Numbered from the stretch's first letter, positions 26,244 to 36,615 are shown. The stretch is DNA of 64,000 bases from Tagaea sp. CACIAM 22H2 (GCA_014444615.1 PVXE01000008.1:1-64000), one strand, 5' to 3'. Made by a program: numbers and translations. Notes: a model not told the origin generated them from the sequence alone.

Positions 26244-26692
26244 GCCCCGCCGGAATCGGCCGCGACCCCTTCGAAACGCTTGAGAATCCGCGTTTTCAGC
26301 CCGTCGCGCAGCACGCGGTAGCCTTCCATGCGGGCCTCGCGGCTGCCTTCCTCGATCAAATTCGGGTCGAAAGTCGGCCAATACTCGACTTCGCAGGCCA
26401 TGATCCGGGTGAGTTCCAGGGCCTTGTGATGGGCCTCGGGGCTCAACGTCACGATCAGATCGAAGGAGCTGTCGTGCAATTCGTCGAAGGTCTTCGCCTT
26501 ATGGCGCTGGATGTCCACACCCAGCTCCGACAGCGCCGCGATCACGAAGGGATCGACGTCCTGGCGCTTCACGCCCGCGGAATCGACATAGACCTTGGTG
26601 CCAAGCAGCTTCTTTGCCAGCCCCTCCGCCATCGGCGAGCGGACCGAGTTGTGCGTGCAACAAAACAGGACGCTGCCGATCTTGTCGGTCAT
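26231..26692 (-). CDS. Low-molecular-weight phosphatase / arsenate reductase-like protein
   Basis: 153-residue protein with the CX5R phosphate-binding loop CTHNSVR (C12 to R18), followed by SPMAEGLAKKLLG, as in LMW protein-tyrosine phosphatases and thioredoxin-type ArsC. SFDLIVTLSPEAH is the region of the phosphatase fold after strand 3. The thioredoxin-coupled ArsC cysteine pair is not evident, so a phosphatase role is more likely than arsenate reduction. Conserved neighbour of infA and UPF0262 in alphaproteobacteria. Confidence 0.85.
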   Translation of the reverse strand: MTDKIGSVLFCCTHNSVRSPMAEGLAKKLLGTKVYVDSAGVKRQDVDPFVIAALSELGVDIQRHKAKTFDELHDSSFDLIVTLSPEAHHKALELTRIMACEVEYWPTFDPNLIEEGSREARMEGYRVLRDGLKTRILKRFEGVAADSGGAGEA

Positions 26693-26703
26693 GGCGGCCG
26701 CGC

Positions 26704-27189
26704 CTAGCCCCGGATATGCAGAACGCAGATCAGCGTGAACAAGCGGCGCGCGGTGTTGAGGTCCATGACCATCTTGCCCTCCAGCCGGTCGCGCAGCAGC
26801 TGGGAGCCTTCGTTATGGACGGCGCGCCGCCCCATATCCAACGCTTCGATCTGCGAGGGCGAGAGCCGCTTGATCGCGTCGTAGTAGCTTTCGCAGACGG
26901 TGAAGTAGTCCTTGATCGTCGTGCGGAACGGCATCAGCGGCAGCGGATGCTTCTCGATCGCCGCGCCCGCCTCGGTCCTCAGATCGAAGATCAGGCGGTT
27001 TTCCTCGATCGACAAGGCGAGCTGATACGGCCCCTCCGGCCCGCCGACGAGTTCGAAGCGGTTTTCGTCGAGCAAATCGAAAATCGCGACCGTGCGCTCG
27101 TGCTCGATATCCGCGTTGCGCCGGACACGCAAATTCTCGGCCAGGTCGATCTTGCAGATGCGATTGCGCTTCTCGCCCGACCCGTCCAT
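26704..27189 (-). CDS. UPF0262 family protein
   Basis: 161-residue alphaproteobacterial protein of unknown function. IDLAENLRVRRNADIEHERTVAIFDLLDEN at the N-terminus and YYDAIKRLSPSQIEALDMGRRAVHNEG are recognisable family sequences. The ATG at 27189 gives the standard N-terminus, 4 bp after the hisD stop. No signal peptide or membrane segment. Confidence 0.88.
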   Translation of the reverse strand: MDGSGEKRNRICKIDLAENLRVRRNADIEHERTVAIFDLLDENRFELVGGPEGPYQLALSIEENRLIFDLRTEAGAAIEKHPLPLMPFRTTIKDYFTVCESYYDAIKRLSPSQIEALDMGRRAVHNEGSQLLRDRLEGKMVMDLNTARRLFTLICVLHIRG

Positions 27190-27193
27190 CGCG

Positions 27194-28495
27194 TTATCTC
27201 CGATTTTTGGCAACCCGTATCGACAACGACCGCGCATGCGAGGCAAGACCTTCGGCCTTCGCCAAAGCGGTCCCCGCCCCCGCGAGCTTCGCGAGGCCCT
27301 TCGCGTCCGCGCCGATCAGCGTCGTGCGCTTCATGAAATCCGACGTGCCAAGGCCCGAGGAAAACCGCGCCGTGCGGCTGGTCGGCAGCACGTGGTTGGG
27401 ACCCGCGAGATAATCGCCCAGCGCCTCGGGCGTGTGCACACCCAGGAAGATGGCACCCGCGTGGCGGATCTTGCGCGACAAGGCTTCCGCATCTTTGCAG
27501 GCGAGTTGCAAATGCTCCGGCGCCAAACGGTCCACCAGATCGACCGCGTCGGCCAGCTTCCTCACCACGACGATGGCGCCGTGATCGCGCCATGACGCAC
27601 CGGCGATATCGCGGCGCGGATGGGCCGCGAGTTCGTCGTCCACCGCCGCGGACACGGCGGCGGCGAATTTCGCGTCGTCGGCAATCAGCACCGATTGCGC
27701 GGCCGCGTCGTGCTCGGCCTGGGCCAGAAGGTCGACCGCGATCCAGCGCGGGTTCGCCGTTTTGTCGGCGACGATGCAAACCTCCGACGGACCCGCGATC
27801 AGATCGATGCCCACGGTTCCAAATACCAACCGTTTGGCGGCGGCGACATAGGCGTTGCCGGGGCCGGTGATCTTGTCCACGGGCGCAATCGTCTTGGTGC
27901 CGAAGGCCAACGCCGCCACGGCCTGGGCGCCGCCGACGCGATAGATCTCGTCCACGCCGGCGATATCGCAGGCCGCGAGCACCAAGGGTTCGATATGGCC
28001 GCCGGGTGCGGGCACCGTCACGACCAGGCGCTTCACGCCCGCGACCTTGGCGGGGATCGCGTTCATCAGCACCGACGACGGATACGCCGCCTTGCCGCCG
28101 GGCACGTAGAGGCCGGCCGCGTCGAGCGGGCTCCAGCGCCAGCCCAGCGACACGCCGGTCTTGTCTGTCCAGCGCGCACCCTCCGGCTTCATGCGCTTGT
28201 GGAACACGGCGATGCGCGCAGCCGCGACTTCCAGCGCCTTCAACGCGGATTTCGCGCAGGCTTTGCGCGCACGCGCGATTTCCGCCGCCGTCACGCGCAT
28301 GGTTTTGGGCGTGAGGGTCAGCCGGTCGAAACGCTTGGTGTATTCGATAAGCGCCGCGTCGCCGCGCTTGCGCACGTCGGCGACGATCTTGGCGGCGGCG
28401 GCATCGGCGTCGTGCGACGACTCCTCGCGCGCCGCCAACAATGCCGCGAAATCGCGCGCAAAGCCGGGCTTCGTCGCGTCGAGCTTACGCGGCAC
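27194..28495 (-). CDS. hisD: Histidinol dehydrogenase
   Basis: Catalyses the last two steps of histidine synthesis, oxidising L-histidinol to L-histidine with NAD+ and zinc. The 433 residues match the family. [45 protein letters not shown] and [15 protein letters not shown] are conserved family blocks. A GTG start at 28495 overlaps the end of hisG by 11 bp, implying translational coupling. Confidence 0.97.
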   Translation of the reverse strand: MPRKLDATKPGFARDFAALLAAREESSHDADAAAAKIVADVRKRGDAALIEYTKRFDRLTLTPKTMRVTAAEIARARKACAKSALKALEVAAARIAVFHKRMKPEGARWTDKTGVSLGWRWSPLDAAGLYVPGGKAAYPSSVLMNAIPAKVAGVKRLVVTVPAPGGHIEPLVLAACDIAGVDEIYRVGGAQAVAALAFGTKTIAPVDKITGPGNAYVAAAKRLVFGTVGIDLIAGPSEVCIVADKTANPRWIAVDLLAQAEHDAAAQSVLIADDAKFAAAVSAAVDDELAAHPRRDIAGASWRDHGAIVVVRKLADAVDLVDRLAPEHLQLACKDAEALSRKIRHAGAIFLGVHTPEALGDYLAGPNHVLPTSRTARFSSGLGTSDFMKRTTLIGADAKGLAKLAGAGTALAKAEGLASHARSLSIRVAKNRR

Positions 28496-29147
28496 GAACG
28501 ACCTCCGCGATGCGATCGACCAAGGGGGCGATCTGCGCGTGACGGGTCTTCAACGCCGCGCGGTTGACGATGAGGCGCGAGGTGACATCGGCGATGCGCT
28601 CGATCTCGACCAAGCCGTTGGCTTTCAGCGTGGCGCCGGTCGAGACGAGGTCGACGATACGGCGCGCCACACCCAAGGCGGGCGCAAGCTCGATCGCGCC
28701 ATTCAGCTTGATGCATTCGGCATGGACGCCGCGGCGCGCGAAATGCTTACGCGCGACATTCGGATATTTCGTCGCGACGCGCACATGCGACCAGCGGCGC
28801 GGATCGTCGCTGCCCGCCAGCTCCACCGGCTCGGCGACCGCGAGATGGCATTTGCCGATCCGCAGATCGAGCGGCGCGTAGATCTCGGGATAGTCGAACT
28901 CGACGATCACGTCGTCGCCCGCCACGCCGATATGCGCCGCGCCGAACGCGACGAAGGTCGCGACGTCGAAGGCGCGCGCGCGCACGATGTCGAGACCGGG
29001 ATCGTCGGTCTTGAAACGCAACAGGCGCGTATTCGGATCGTCGAATTCAGGCTCGGGCGTGATCCCGGCACGGCGCAGCAGCGGCATCACCTCTTTCAAG
29101 ATGCGGCCGTTGGGCAGGGCCAGGACAAGTTTTTCGTTCGGATTCAA
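28485..29147 (-). CDS. hisG: ATP phosphoribosyltransferase, short form
   Basis: First enzyme of histidine synthesis, joining ATP and PRPP. At 220 residues it is the short form, which lacks the C-terminal regulatory domain and normally needs HisZ as partner; no hisZ is in this window. [23 protein letters not shown] and [26 protein letters not shown] are typical. The only start near the conserved N-terminus is the TTG at 29147, with GGAGTG about 11 bp upstream. Confidence 0.95.
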   Translation of the reverse strand: MNPNEKLVLALPNGRILKEVMPLLRRAGITPEPEFDDPNTRLLRFKTDDPGLDIVRARAFDVATFVAFGAAHIGVAGDDVIVEFDYPEIYAPLDLRIGKCHLAVAEPVELAGSDDPRRWSHVRVATKYPNVARKHFARRGVHAECIKLNGAIELAPALGVARRIVDLVSTGATLKANGLVEIERIADVTSRLIVNRAALKTRHAQIAPLVDRIAEVVRAA

Positions 29148-29232
29148 GGTTCACAACACTCCGGATGGCGGCGGTTATAACCGCCGGCGGCCGGGCTGTC
29201 ATGGCACGGAAAATGGCGGTCAGTTCAAATGG

Positions 29233-29721
29233 TTAGGCGACCGAATGTCGCGGGCGCCATTGCGTGGGCCAGGGCTCGCCCAGATCGCGCATCAGGCAGG
29301 CGATCGTCTTGCCTTCCAAACGCAGCTTCGCGTCGCCCGCGAAAACCATCGTGACGGCGCCGTCCTGCGCCTCGATGGTCAGCAATTCCAGCACCTTGCC
29401 GCGATCCTTCTGGTCAAGGCCCTTGCAGCGCACCGCATCGACGCCCTGGAAATGGATCGCGCAGTTGACGCGCTCGTAATTGGCACATGGCAGGAAGGCG
29501 ACGTCGGGCACATCGTCGGGCGTGGGCGTTTGCGCATCCGGCGCGCTTTCCCACGTCTTGTCGCAATTCTCCCAGCGGAAGCGGTTAGCGACGAGCACGA
29601 ACTCCTTGGCGCCCGCTTCGAATTTCATATCGGCCATCGGGATCAGCGCGTCCTGAAGACAGGCGGCGACGATGCGGAAATCCTCCGCATCGGTCGCCTT
29701 CAGCTTCAGGCACTCACCCAT
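29233..29721 (-). CDS. DUF2948 family protein
   Basis: 162-residue alphaproteobacterial protein of unknown function, commonly found between murA and hisG. LKLKATDAEDFRIVAACLQDAL, FVLVANRFRWE and RVNCAIHFQGVDAVRCKGL are visible family-type segments. The ATG at 29721 overlaps the murA stop (TGATG), so the two are coupled. Confidence 0.85.
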   Translation of the reverse strand: MGECLKLKATDAEDFRIVAACLQDALIPMADMKFEAGAKEFVLVANRFRWENCDKTWESAPDAQTPTPDDVPDVAFLPCANYERVNCAIHFQGVDAVRCKGLDQKDRGKVLELLTIEAQDGAVTMVFAGDAKLRLEGKTIACLMRDLGEPWPTQWRPRHSVA

Positions 29722-31010
29722 CACGCCGCTTCCTTGACCCGTTCGATATCCGCCCCGCACGCGGCGAGCTTGGCTTCCAAGCGCTCGTAACCGCGATCGA
29801 GGTGATAGACGCGATTGACGATCGTCTCACCTTGCGCGACCAGCCCGGCAATGACCAGCGACACCGAGGCACGCAGATCGGTCGCCATCACGGGCGCGCC
29901 GGTCAGCTTGGGCACGCCGCGCACCATGGCCGAGCCGCCGTGTAGATTGATATTGGCGCCCATGCGGCGCAGTTCGGGGACGTGCATGAAGCGGTTCTCG
30001 AAGATCGTCTCGGTGATCATCGAGGCGCCTTCGGCCGTCGTCAACAGCGCCATCATCTGCGCTTGCAGATCGGTCGGGAAGCCGGGGAATGGCTCGGTCA
30101 TAACGTCCACGCCGACCAGGGGCGCGTTGGTGCGGCGCACACGGACCCCGCGCGGCGTATCCTCGATCGTGACACCCGCTTGGGTCAGCGCCGTCGCGGC
30201 CGATGCGATCAGCTCGGTGCGCCCGCCGATCAACTCGACGTCGCCGCCGGTCGCGGCGGCGGCCATCGCGAATGTGCCGAGTTCGATGCGGTCGGGCAGG
30301 ATCGAATGCGTCGTCCCCGACAGCTTCGTGCCGCCATGGATCGTCAGCGTATCGGTATCGATCCCTTCGATCTTGGCGCCCATCGCGATCAAACAGCGGG
30401 CGAGATCGCCGATTTCCGGCTCGCGCGCCGCGTTCGACAGCACGGTCGTGCCCTTGGCCAGCGTCGCCGCCATCATCAGATTTTCGGTGGCGCCCACCGA
30501 AACGAACGGAAACACGAAACGCGCGCCCTTCAAGCCGCCGGGTGCGAGCGCCTCGACATAGCCCTCGCGCAATTCGATCTTGGCGCCGAGCGCTTCCAGG
30601 CCCTTCAAATGAAGATCGACCGGCCGCGCGCCGATGGCGCAGCCGCCGGGCAGCGAGACCTTCGCCTTGCCTTCGCGCGCGACCAAGGGGCCGAGCACCA
30701 GGATCGAAGCGCGCATCTTGCGCACCAGATCGTATTCGGCCGTCGTATTGGAAATGTTGCGCGCGGTCAGCGCCAGCACGCGGCCCTGATGGCCGCCTTC
30801 GGCGTGGCCGTCCAGCGCGATCTCGACGCCCAGCGTGCCGAGCAGATTGGCAAGGGTGGTGATGTCGGCCAGATGCGGGATATTGGCGAGGCGCAGCGTC
30901 CCCTCGGTCAGCAGGCTCGCCGCCATCAAAGGCAGGGCCGCGTTCTTCGCCCCGCCGATCGGGATGCTGCCGACGAGGGACTTGCCCCCGCGAATACGAA
31001 TTTTGTCCAT
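29721..31010 (-). CDS. murA: UDP-N-acetylglucosamine 1-carboxyvinyltransferase
   Basis: First committed step of peptidoglycan synthesis: transfers enolpyruvate from PEP to UDP-GlcNAc; the target of fosfomycin. The 429-residue protein has [18 protein letters not shown] at the N-terminus and the active-site cysteine C124 in [15 protein letters not shown], so it should be fosfomycin-sensitive at that residue. [18 protein letters not shown] and [17 protein letters not shown] are further conserved blocks. The ATG at 31010 gives the standard N-terminus. Confidence 0.98.
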   Translation of the reverse strand: MDKIRIRGGKSLVGSIPIGGAKNAALPLMAASLLTEGTLRLANIPHLADITTLANLLGTLGVEIALDGHAEGGHQGRVLALTARNISNTTAEYDLVRKMRASILVLGPLVAREGKAKVSLPGGCAIGARPVDLHLKGLEALGAKIELREGYVEALAPGGLKGARFVFPFVSVGATENLMMAATLAKGTTVLSNAAREPEIGDLARCLIAMGAKIEGIDTDTLTIHGGTKLSGTTHSILPDRIELGTFAMAAAATGGDVELIGGRTELIASAATALTQAGVTIEDTPRGVRVRRTNAPLVGVDVMTEPFPGFPTDLQAQMMALLTTAEGASMITETIFENRFMHVPELRRMGANINLHGGSAMVRGVPKLTGAPVMATDLRASVSLVIAGLVAQGETIVNRVYHLDRGYERLEAKLAACGADIERVKEAA

Positions 31011-31084
31011 GAGCCTCGTCGCCAACCGCGTTTGGAATCTCTTACCCCGCGGTTGTGGCGAAATCCAGGCCGCTTTGGGGAATC

Positions 31085-31774
31085 CTAAAAGCCGGCGCCA
31101 GGCTTGGCCAAATAGGCCTTTTCGGCCTCGGTGCTCGCCCGCCCCAAGATGGCGTTGCGATGCGGGAATCGGCCGAATTCGGCGATCACGTCGCGATGCT
31201 TGTGGGCGTATTCGACGACGTTCGCGCGCCAGGGCGTTTCGGGCAGCGCCTCCATCAAGGCGCAAGCCTCGTCCTGGGCGGCGCGGTCTTCGGCATGTTC
31301 GTAAGGCAAATAGACGAACATCCGCGCGACCGGGTCGAGCGCGCGGTCGAAACCCTTGGCGACCGTCGCGCGCGCCGCCGCCAACGCCATCGCATCGCTC
31401 GCGAAAGCTTGCGCGGTGCCGCGATGAAGGTTGCGCGGTGCTTGGTCGAGCAGAAGGATGAGGGCGAGCGAGCCCTCCTCCGTATCGAGCCAGGATTTGA
31501 GATCGCCCTTCGCCGCGAGCGCGGCCAGGGGACCGAGTTTCGCGCGGCATTCGGCGTCGAACGCGTCGTCCTTCGCGAACCAAGCTTTGCGGAATTCGCC
31601 GGGTTCGCCCGCGAACCAGAATTCGAGCACGCCGCGGATCGCCGCCTCGGCTTCCATCGCCGCACGGCCGCGCGCCTGGGCCTTGCGCTTGCGCAAATTC
31701 ATGCGCAGCGCCTCCGCCTCGCGCGTTTTGCGCCGGGCTTCTTCGAGCTGGGCGTGCAGGTTCTTTACGGTCAT
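31085..31774 (-). CDS. DUF924 family protein
   Basis: 229 residues. A basic N-terminal coiled-coil-like extension (about 1-42, rich in Arg/Lys/Glu) precedes the DUF924 domain, which starts at [46 protein letters not shown] and [14 protein letters not shown] are the family's conserved blocks; the fold is TPR-like. Function is unknown. The start overlaps the stop of the Bcr/CflA transporter (ATGA). Confidence 0.85.
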   Translation of the reverse strand: MTVKNLHAQLEEARRKTREAEALRMNLRKRKAQARGRAAMEAEAAIRGVLEFWFAGEPGEFRKAWFAKDDAFDAECRAKLGPLAALAAKGDLKSWLDTEEGSLALILLLDQAPRNLHRGTAQAFASDAMALAAARATVAKGFDRALDPVARMFVYLPYEHAEDRAAQDEACALMEALPETPWRANVVEYAHKHRDVIAEFGRFPHRNAILGRASTEAEKAYLAKPGAGF

Positions 31775-32979
31775 GAGCGTGGCGCCAATCGGTTGGACAG
31801 GAACGCGAGCGCGGCGCAACCCGCCATCACCGCGCACATCGGCAAGGCGGTGCCGTCGTCGAACAGCCCCGCGATCACGCTGGTCAATGCGCCCACGACG
31901 AATTGAAGCGCGCCCGCGAGCGCCGATGCGGCCCCCGCGATATGCGGGAACGGCGACATGGCGCCCGCCATCGAGTTGGCGCCGATCGCGCCCATGGTGA
32001 ACATGTAGAAGAAGATCGTGACGACCAACCCGATCAATCCGCCGAAACCGGTGATGCCAACCGCAAGAATGGCGAGCCCCACGAACAGCGCCACGGTGTG
32101 ACCGACGCGCAAAGTGCGGTCGATTCCGAAGCGCGGCATGAAGCGGCCGTTAAGCGTGCTCGACAGCATCATCGCGATCACGTTCAGCCCGAACAGAAAG
32201 CCGTAGTATTGCGGCGGCACGCCGAAAATCTCGATGTAAACGAAAGGCGTGCCGGCGATATAGGCGAACATCGCGCCGAAGAAGAACGCGCCGCCGAAAG
32301 CGTAGGACAGAAAGCGGCGGTTGAACGCGAGTTCCGAATAGGCCGCGAGGACCGACCGCCAATGCGCGGAGCGCCGCTTTTCCGCGCCATGCGTTTCGGG
32401 AATGCGGAACAGCGCGAACAGAATGATCGCCGTCGCGAAGACCAGCACGACGAAGATCGCGCGCCAGCCCAGCCATAACTCGACGACGCCGCCGATCATG
32501 GGGGCGAGCATCGGGGCGGCACCCATCACCAGCATCATCAACGACATCATCACGCCCGAGCGCTCGCGGTCGAACACGTCGCGCACCATCGCGCGCACCA
32601 TAACCGGCGCCGCGCAAGCGCCCACCGCCTGCAGGAATCGCGCGGCGATCAGGAAATCGTTGCTCGGCGCAAACGCCGCCGCGATCGACCCGGCGGCGAA
32701 GATCAGCAAACCCGCGACCGTCGGCCAGCGGCGCCCGAAGCGGTCGCCGATCGGTCCCCAGACGAGTTGCCCGGCCCCGAAACCGGCGAAGAACACGCCC
32801 AGGGTCAACTGCACCTCGTGCTGACTGGCCCCGAACTCGCGCCCGATCGCCGGCAAGGCCGGCAGATACATATCGACCGACAAGGGCGCAACGCCCATCA
32901 GCCCGCCCAAGACGGCCACGAATACCTTGTCGCCCGGCCAGGGTTCCGGCCGGGGTCCGCCTTCCAACGCCTTGAACAT
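31771..32979 (-). CDS. Bcr/CflA family MFS efflux transporter
   Basis: 402-residue inner-membrane drug/H+ antiporter of the DHA1 group with 12 predicted helices. Visible are the N-terminal [16 protein letters not shown], the loop 2-3 motif [12 protein letters not shown] (motif A) and [26 protein letters not shown]. Members export chloramphenicol, florfenicol or bicyclomycin-type compounds; the substrate here is not known. Confidence 0.93.
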   Translation of the reverse strand: MFKALEGGPRPEPWPGDKVFVAVLGGLMGVAPLSVDMYLPALPAIGREFGASQHEVQLTLGVFFAGFGAGQLVWGPIGDRFGRRWPTVAGLLIFAAGSIAAAFAPSNDFLIAARFLQAVGACAAPVMVRAMVRDVFDRERSGVMMSLMMLVMGAAPMLAPMIGGVVELWLGWRAIFVVLVFATAIILFALFRIPETHGAEKRRSAHWRSVLAAYSELAFNRRFLSYAFGGAFFFGAMFAYIAGTPFVYIEIFGVPPQYYGFLFGLNVIAMMLSSTLNGRFMPRFGIDRTLRVGHTVALFVGLAILAVGITGFGGLIGLVVTIFFYMFTMGAIGANSMAGAMSPFPHIAGAASALAGALQFVVGALTSVIAGLFDDGTALPMCAVMAGCAALAFLSNRLAPRS

Positions 32980-33002
32980 GATGTGCGTTGTAGGCCGCGC
33001 GA

Positions 33003-33878
33003 TTAGATCGCGTCGAGCGGGATTTTCAGATAGCGCGTGCCGTTCGCTTCGGGCGGCGGCAATTCGCCGGCCCGAATATTGACCTGAATAGACGGCAACA
33101 GCAGGACCGGGGCCGCCAGCGTCTTGTCGCGGGATTCCCGCATTTTTACGAAGGAATCCTCGTCGATTCCGTCGCGGACATGGATGTTGCCCGCGCGCTG
33201 CTCGGCCACGGTCGTGGACGTGCGCGGCCCCCGCGATTCCGGCGGGTAGTCATGGCAGACATGCAGGATCGTATCGCCCGGCAGGGCAAGGACGCGGCGG
33301 ATCGAACGATAAAGCGTGCGCGCGTCGCCGCCGGGAAAGTCGCAGCGCGCCGTGCCCAAATCGGGCATGAACATCGTGTCACCCAGAAAGATTTGCGCCG
33401 GTCCGTCGCCCGTTTCCAGCGCCAGCATCATGCAAGACGGCGTGTGACCGGGGGTCTCCCACGCCGTCAATCTGGCGCCGCCGATATTGATCGTATCGCC
33501 CTCGCCCAATAAACGGTCGAATTGCCGTCCGTCCACCGCGAAGGTTTCGTCGAGATTGAGGATCTTGCGCCATGTCGCCTGGACCTTGCCGACCTTGGCG
33601 CCGGTCGCGACCTTGGCGCCGAAGCGCTTTTTGAACCAAGGTACCGCCGACAAATGATCGGCATGGGCGTGGGTTTCGATGACCCAGTCGAGCGCGCAAT
33701 CCCCGACCAGCGCCGCGAGTTTCTCGGCCGTGGCGGTCGAGGTGCGGCTCGCCTTGGGATCATAGTCGAGGACCGGGTCGATCACCGCCGCGCACCGGGC
33801 TTTGCGGTCGGCGACGACGTAGCCGACGGTCCCCGTCGCGGGATCGAAAACGGATTCGACGGCGATCGCACTCGGCAT
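33003..33878 (-). CDS. MBL-fold persulfide dioxygenase-like protein (ETHE1/Blh type)
   Basis: 291-residue metallo-beta-lactamase-fold protein. The metal motif HAHADH (70-75) follows DWVIETH. GHTPSCMMLALETGDG and IFLGDTMFMPDLGTARCDFPGG, CHDYPPE complete the ETHE1-like pattern, where iron is bound and glutathione persulfide is oxidised to sulfite. Divergent from a rhodanese-like gene across a 60-bp gap holding an AT-rich palindrome. Sulfite released here could feed the SoeABC-like enzyme encoded at 36784. Confidence 0.87.
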   Translation of the reverse strand: MPSAIAVESVFDPATGTVGYVVADRKARCAAVIDPVLDYDPKASRTSTATAEKLAALVGDCALDWVIETHAHADHLSAVPWFKKRFGAKVATGAKVGKVQATWRKILNLDETFAVDGRQFDRLLGEGDTINIGGARLTAWETPGHTPSCMMLALETGDGPAQIFLGDTMFMPDLGTARCDFPGGDARTLYRSIRRVLALPGDTILHVCHDYPPESRGPRTSTTVAEQRAGNIHVRDGIDEDSFVKMRESRDKTLAAPVLLLPSIQVNIRAGELPPPEANGTRYLKIPLDAI

Positions 33879-33896
33879 GGCCAGGCCCCTTGAACT

Positions 33897-33910
33897 TTAG
33901 AGTTCTCTAA
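33897..33910. promoter_or_regulatory. Candidate sulfide/persulfide-responsive operator
   Basis: In the 60-bp gap between the divergent MBL and rhodanese genes, TTAGAG (33897-33902) and CTCTAA (33905-33910) form a perfect 6-bp inverted repeat around TT. It is followed by the AT-rich run ATATATATC, striking in this GC-rich genome. In other alphaproteobacteria, divergent or clustered genes of this kind are repressed by ArsR-type BigR/SqrR proteins. No such repressor gene is in the window, so the link is inference. Confidence 0.5.
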
Positions 33911-33938
33911 TATATATCTTGTCGCGAGGAGACATACA

Positions 33939-34463
33939 ATGTCCATTCCGATGACCGAAGTCGACGCCACCACGCTGAAGTCCTGGATGGATCGCGGCGA
34001 AGCCGTGCTGGTCGACGTGCGCGAGGAAAACGAATTCGCGCGCGAAAGCATCCCCGGCGCGACGCTGGTTCCGTTGTCGAAATTCGACCCGGCCCAGGTT
34101 CCGGCGGCGAACGGCAAGAAGCTGGTCGTGCATTGCCTGTCCGGCAAACGTTCGTCCAACGCGCAAGCCCAGCTCGCCAAGGCGGGCATTGCGGCGATCA
34201 ACTTTTCCGGCGGCATCATGGGCTGGAAGGCGGCGGGCCTGCCGATCCGCGAAAACAAATCCGCGCCCTTGCCGATGATGCGGCAAGTGCAGATCGCAGC
34301 GGGTTCGCTGGTTCTGACCGGCGCCGTGCTCGGCACCTTCGTCCATCCCGGCTTCTATGCCTTGTCGGCGGCGGTCGGTGCGGGCTTGATTTTCGCGGGC
34401 GCCACCGGCTGGTGCGGCATGACCAGCGTACTGGGATTGCTGCCCTATAACCGCCGCGCCTAA
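33939..34463 (+). CDS. Membrane rhodanese (rhodanese + DUF2892)
   Basis: 174-residue protein. The rhodanese domain (about 1-105) carries the active-site loop CLSGKR (C66 to R71), which accepts sulfane sulfur as a cysteine persulfide. The C-terminal DUF2892 region (about 112-170) has two hydrophobic helices and ends GWCGMTSVLGLLPYN, as in E. coli YgaP. A GAGGAG ribosome-binding site is upstream of the ATG. It likely works with the divergent MBL persulfide dioxygenase-like enzyme in sulfane-sulfur handling. Confidence 0.92.
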   Translation: MSIPMTEVDATTLKSWMDRGEAVLVDVREENEFARESIPGATLVPLSKFDPAQVPAANGKKLVVHCLSGKRSSNAQAQLAKAGIAAINFSGGIMGWKAAGLPIRENKSAPLPMMRQVQIAAGSLVLTGAVLGTFVHPGFYALSAAVGAGLIFAGATGWCGMTSVLGLLPYNRRA

Positions 34464-34843
34464 CCCGGATCGCGGCCCAGCGCGCGCAGCGCCTCGCGCG
34501 TGCGCTGAATTTCGTCGTCGATGACGCGGCGATAGGCCTCGTAAAGCGCCGGCGGGATATTGTCGAACGTACCGGTCTGGCTCGCGCGCAATTGCGCCAG
34601 GCGGCGTTCGAGCCGGAACACTTGCGCGGCGTTGTCGTCCTCGCGCCCCGCCTCCAGGCGCGCGACGATCGACGCAAGGCGTTCGCGCAGGGCTTTGCGC
34701 ATATCCTCGTCCAACGGCCGGTCGAGCAGGACTTCCATCTGCGCGGCGAGTTTTTCGAATTCGAAGCGCACATCGACCGGCGGACGCTCCTGCGCGAACA
34801 CCGGCATGGCGATCAAGGCGAGAAGAAGCGCGAGCGCCTTCAT
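34460..34843 (-). CDS. Small secreted helical protein, unknown function
   Basis: 127 residues with a clear signal peptide (1-17, ending VFAQ) and a charged, probably coiled-coil body (VRFEFEKLAAQMEVLLDRPL, FRLERRLAQLRASQ, RRVIDDEIQRTREALRALG). I do not recognise a family. The ATG at 34843 overlaps the stop of the DNA glycosylase gene (ATGA), suggesting co-expression. Its 3' end overlaps the rhodanese gene by 4 bp in convergent orientation. Confidence 0.7.
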   Translation of the reverse strand: MKALALLLALIAMPVFAQERPPVDVRFEFEKLAAQMEVLLDRPLDEDMRKALRERLASIVARLEAGREDDNAAQVFRLERRLAQLRASQTGTFDNIPPALYEAYRRVIDDEIQRTREALRALGRDPG

Positions 34844-35487
34844 GCGCCTTTGGCGTGATGGTAGACGTGCCACAGAAACAAGGCGCCGGCCGAACGATGC
34901 GGGCGCCACGCCTCGCCCAGCTTGCGCAAGCGCTTCTCGTCTGGCCGCGTGCGCAGCTTCTTTAAAATCCGCATCGCTTCCTGCAACGCGAGATCGTTGC
35001 CCGGCCACACATCGGGCCGGCGCATCGCGAACAGCAGATAGATCTCCGCACTCCAGCGGCCGAGCCCCTTCAATTTGGTGATCGTCGCGATCGCATCTTC
35101 GTCTTCCGCCGCGTGCAGATCGTCGAAATTCAGCGTGCCCGACACGACCGCTTCGGCGAGCCCGCGGATATAGGACGCCTTCTGGCGCGACAGGCCCATC
35201 GTGCGCAAAACGTCGTCGGGCGTCTCGATGATGCGGATCGGCTCCATCGCGCCCAAACCCGCTTCGAGCTTGTTCCAAATCCCGGTCGCGGCCGCGACCG
35301 AGACTTGCTGCGCCACGATCGCGCGCGCGAAACCGACGAAGCCGATCGGCCGCGCGCGCGGCTTGGGGTAGCCGATGCGCGGTAGCCATTCGGCGACATG
35401 CGGGTCGAGTTCAGCGAGTTTGTCGATGCCCCGGCGCAGATCGCGCCGCGCCTTCGCTTCCGACACGGTCTGTAGCTGCGGGGGCAT
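34840..35487 (-). CDS. DNA-3-methyladenine glycosylase II (AlkA-like)
   Basis: 215-residue base-excision repair enzyme of the HhH-GPD superfamily. IVAQQVSVAAATGIWNKLEAG is the conserved helical region, the helix-hairpin-helix is LKGLGRWSAEIYLLFAMRR, and the catalytic aspartate lies in WPGNDLALQEA. It removes alkylated bases. No Ada-type regulator is nearby. Confidence 0.93.
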   Translation of the reverse strand: MPPQLQTVSEAKARRDLRRGIDKLAELDPHVAEWLPRIGYPKPRARPIGFVGFARAIVAQQVSVAAATGIWNKLEAGLGAMEPIRIIETPDDVLRTMGLSRQKASYIRGLAEAVVSGTLNFDDLHAAEDEDAIATITKLKGLGRWSAEIYLLFAMRRPDVWPGNDLALQEAMRILKKLRTRPDEKRLRKLGEAWRPHRSAGALFLWHVYHHAKGA

Positions 35488-35499
35488 ATCGCGTGGACG

Positions 35500-36615
35500 T
35501 CAAGCGTGCGTGTGGCTCAACGTGTCTGTCAGCGTCGTCAAACGCGCGAGCAAATAGTCGGCCGTATCCGGATCGGCGTCGTCGACCTTGGTCAACACGC
35601 GCTCGATCATCTTGCGCCGGAAGCGTTCGCGATCGGCGGGGCCGCCGTCGTATTGCGTTTCCAAAGCGACTTCGAGCGCGGCCTTCACCGCCGGATACAA
35701 GGCGGGCGGCATATAGGCGCGTTCGTAGATGTATTTGAGACCGCCCGCCGGATCGTAGATCAGCTGGCGCGCGCGCTCGATCGGGAAATCGGCGCGCAAG
35801 GCAAGGCCGCGCTCGAACAGGAATAGATCGCCCATGCACAAGGCGCGGATGACAATGCCTGGATCGAGACGGCCGGTCGAATGGAGCTGCGCGGCTAGCG
35901 CCGCGACATCCTGCTCGCCCGATTCCAGCGACGTGCCGACGGTCGCGATTTCGCGGGCACTGGCGGCGAGGCTCGCGGCGAGATCGGGCGACACATCGTC
36001 GCGCGCGATCAGCTTCTCCTTGATGGATTCCGAAGCGAGCGCGTAGAGCTTTTCGAGTGCCCGCACCGGCAGCTTGCGCCGCGCGGCGAGTTTTTCCTGC
36101 ACCAGCGACGCCTTGCCGTGCTTGTCGACCAGACGCTCCGCCGTCGCGTCGGACAATGCGGCCCCTTCGTTGCCCGCGAGCGTCGCGGCGACGCGCGTGG
36201 TGCCCTGATCGACCAGCGTGCGCGCGACCGCGTCGGACACGGCTTTGCGCCCGGCGATGGCGACCTGCTTTTCCTCCGAACGCGACTTCACGATCTCCAC
36301 GAGTTCGGCGTCGGAGAAGGCGAGCGATTCGCGCAGCAGCGGCAGTGCGACCTCGTCGATATCCTTGGCGAGGGCGAGCCCCAGGCCCTGCGGCAATTGC
36401 GGCGCGCTTTTGAGATGCTGGGCGAGCGCTTGGCGCACGGTCGCCATCGCGTCCTGCGCCATCAGCATCAGCACGCTTTCGGCTTCCACGCGCTCGGCCG
36501 GCGACAAACCGGCATCGGAATAGACCGCGGCGACTTTCGCCGCCATCTCGGCGCGCGTCGCGGCGGACTGATCGCCCGAAAGTCGCGCGATGTCGGCTGG
36601 GGTTAGCTTGGCCAT
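35500..36615 (-). CDS. DUF2336 domain-containing protein
   Basis: 371-residue, mostly alpha-helical cytoplasmic protein of a family restricted largely to alphaproteobacteria. The N-terminus LTPADIARLSGDQSAATRAE and repeated helical units (LAKDIDEVALPLLRESLAFSD, VARTLVDQGTTRVAATLAGN) resemble HEAT-like repeats; the C-terminal half includes CMGDLFLFERGLALRADFP. Function unknown. ATG at 36615 is chosen over an upstream alternative because it begins the family-like sequence. Confidence 0.85.
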   Translation of the reverse strand: MAKLTPADIARLSGDQSAATRAEMAAKVAAVYSDAGLSPAERVEAESVLMLMAQDAMATVRQALAQHLKSAPQLPQGLGLALAKDIDEVALPLLRESLAFSDAELVEIVKSRSEEKQVAIAGRKAVSDAVARTLVDQGTTRVAATLAGNEGAALSDATAERLVDKHGKASLVQEKLAARRKLPVRALEKLYALASESIKEKLIARDDVSPDLAASLAASAREIATVGTSLESGEQDVAALAAQLHSTGRLDPGIVIRALCMGDLFLFERGLALRADFPIERARQLIYDPAGGLKYIYERAYMPPALYPAVKAALEVALETQYDGGPADRERFRRKMIERVLTKVDDADPDTADYLLARLTTLTDTLSHTHA

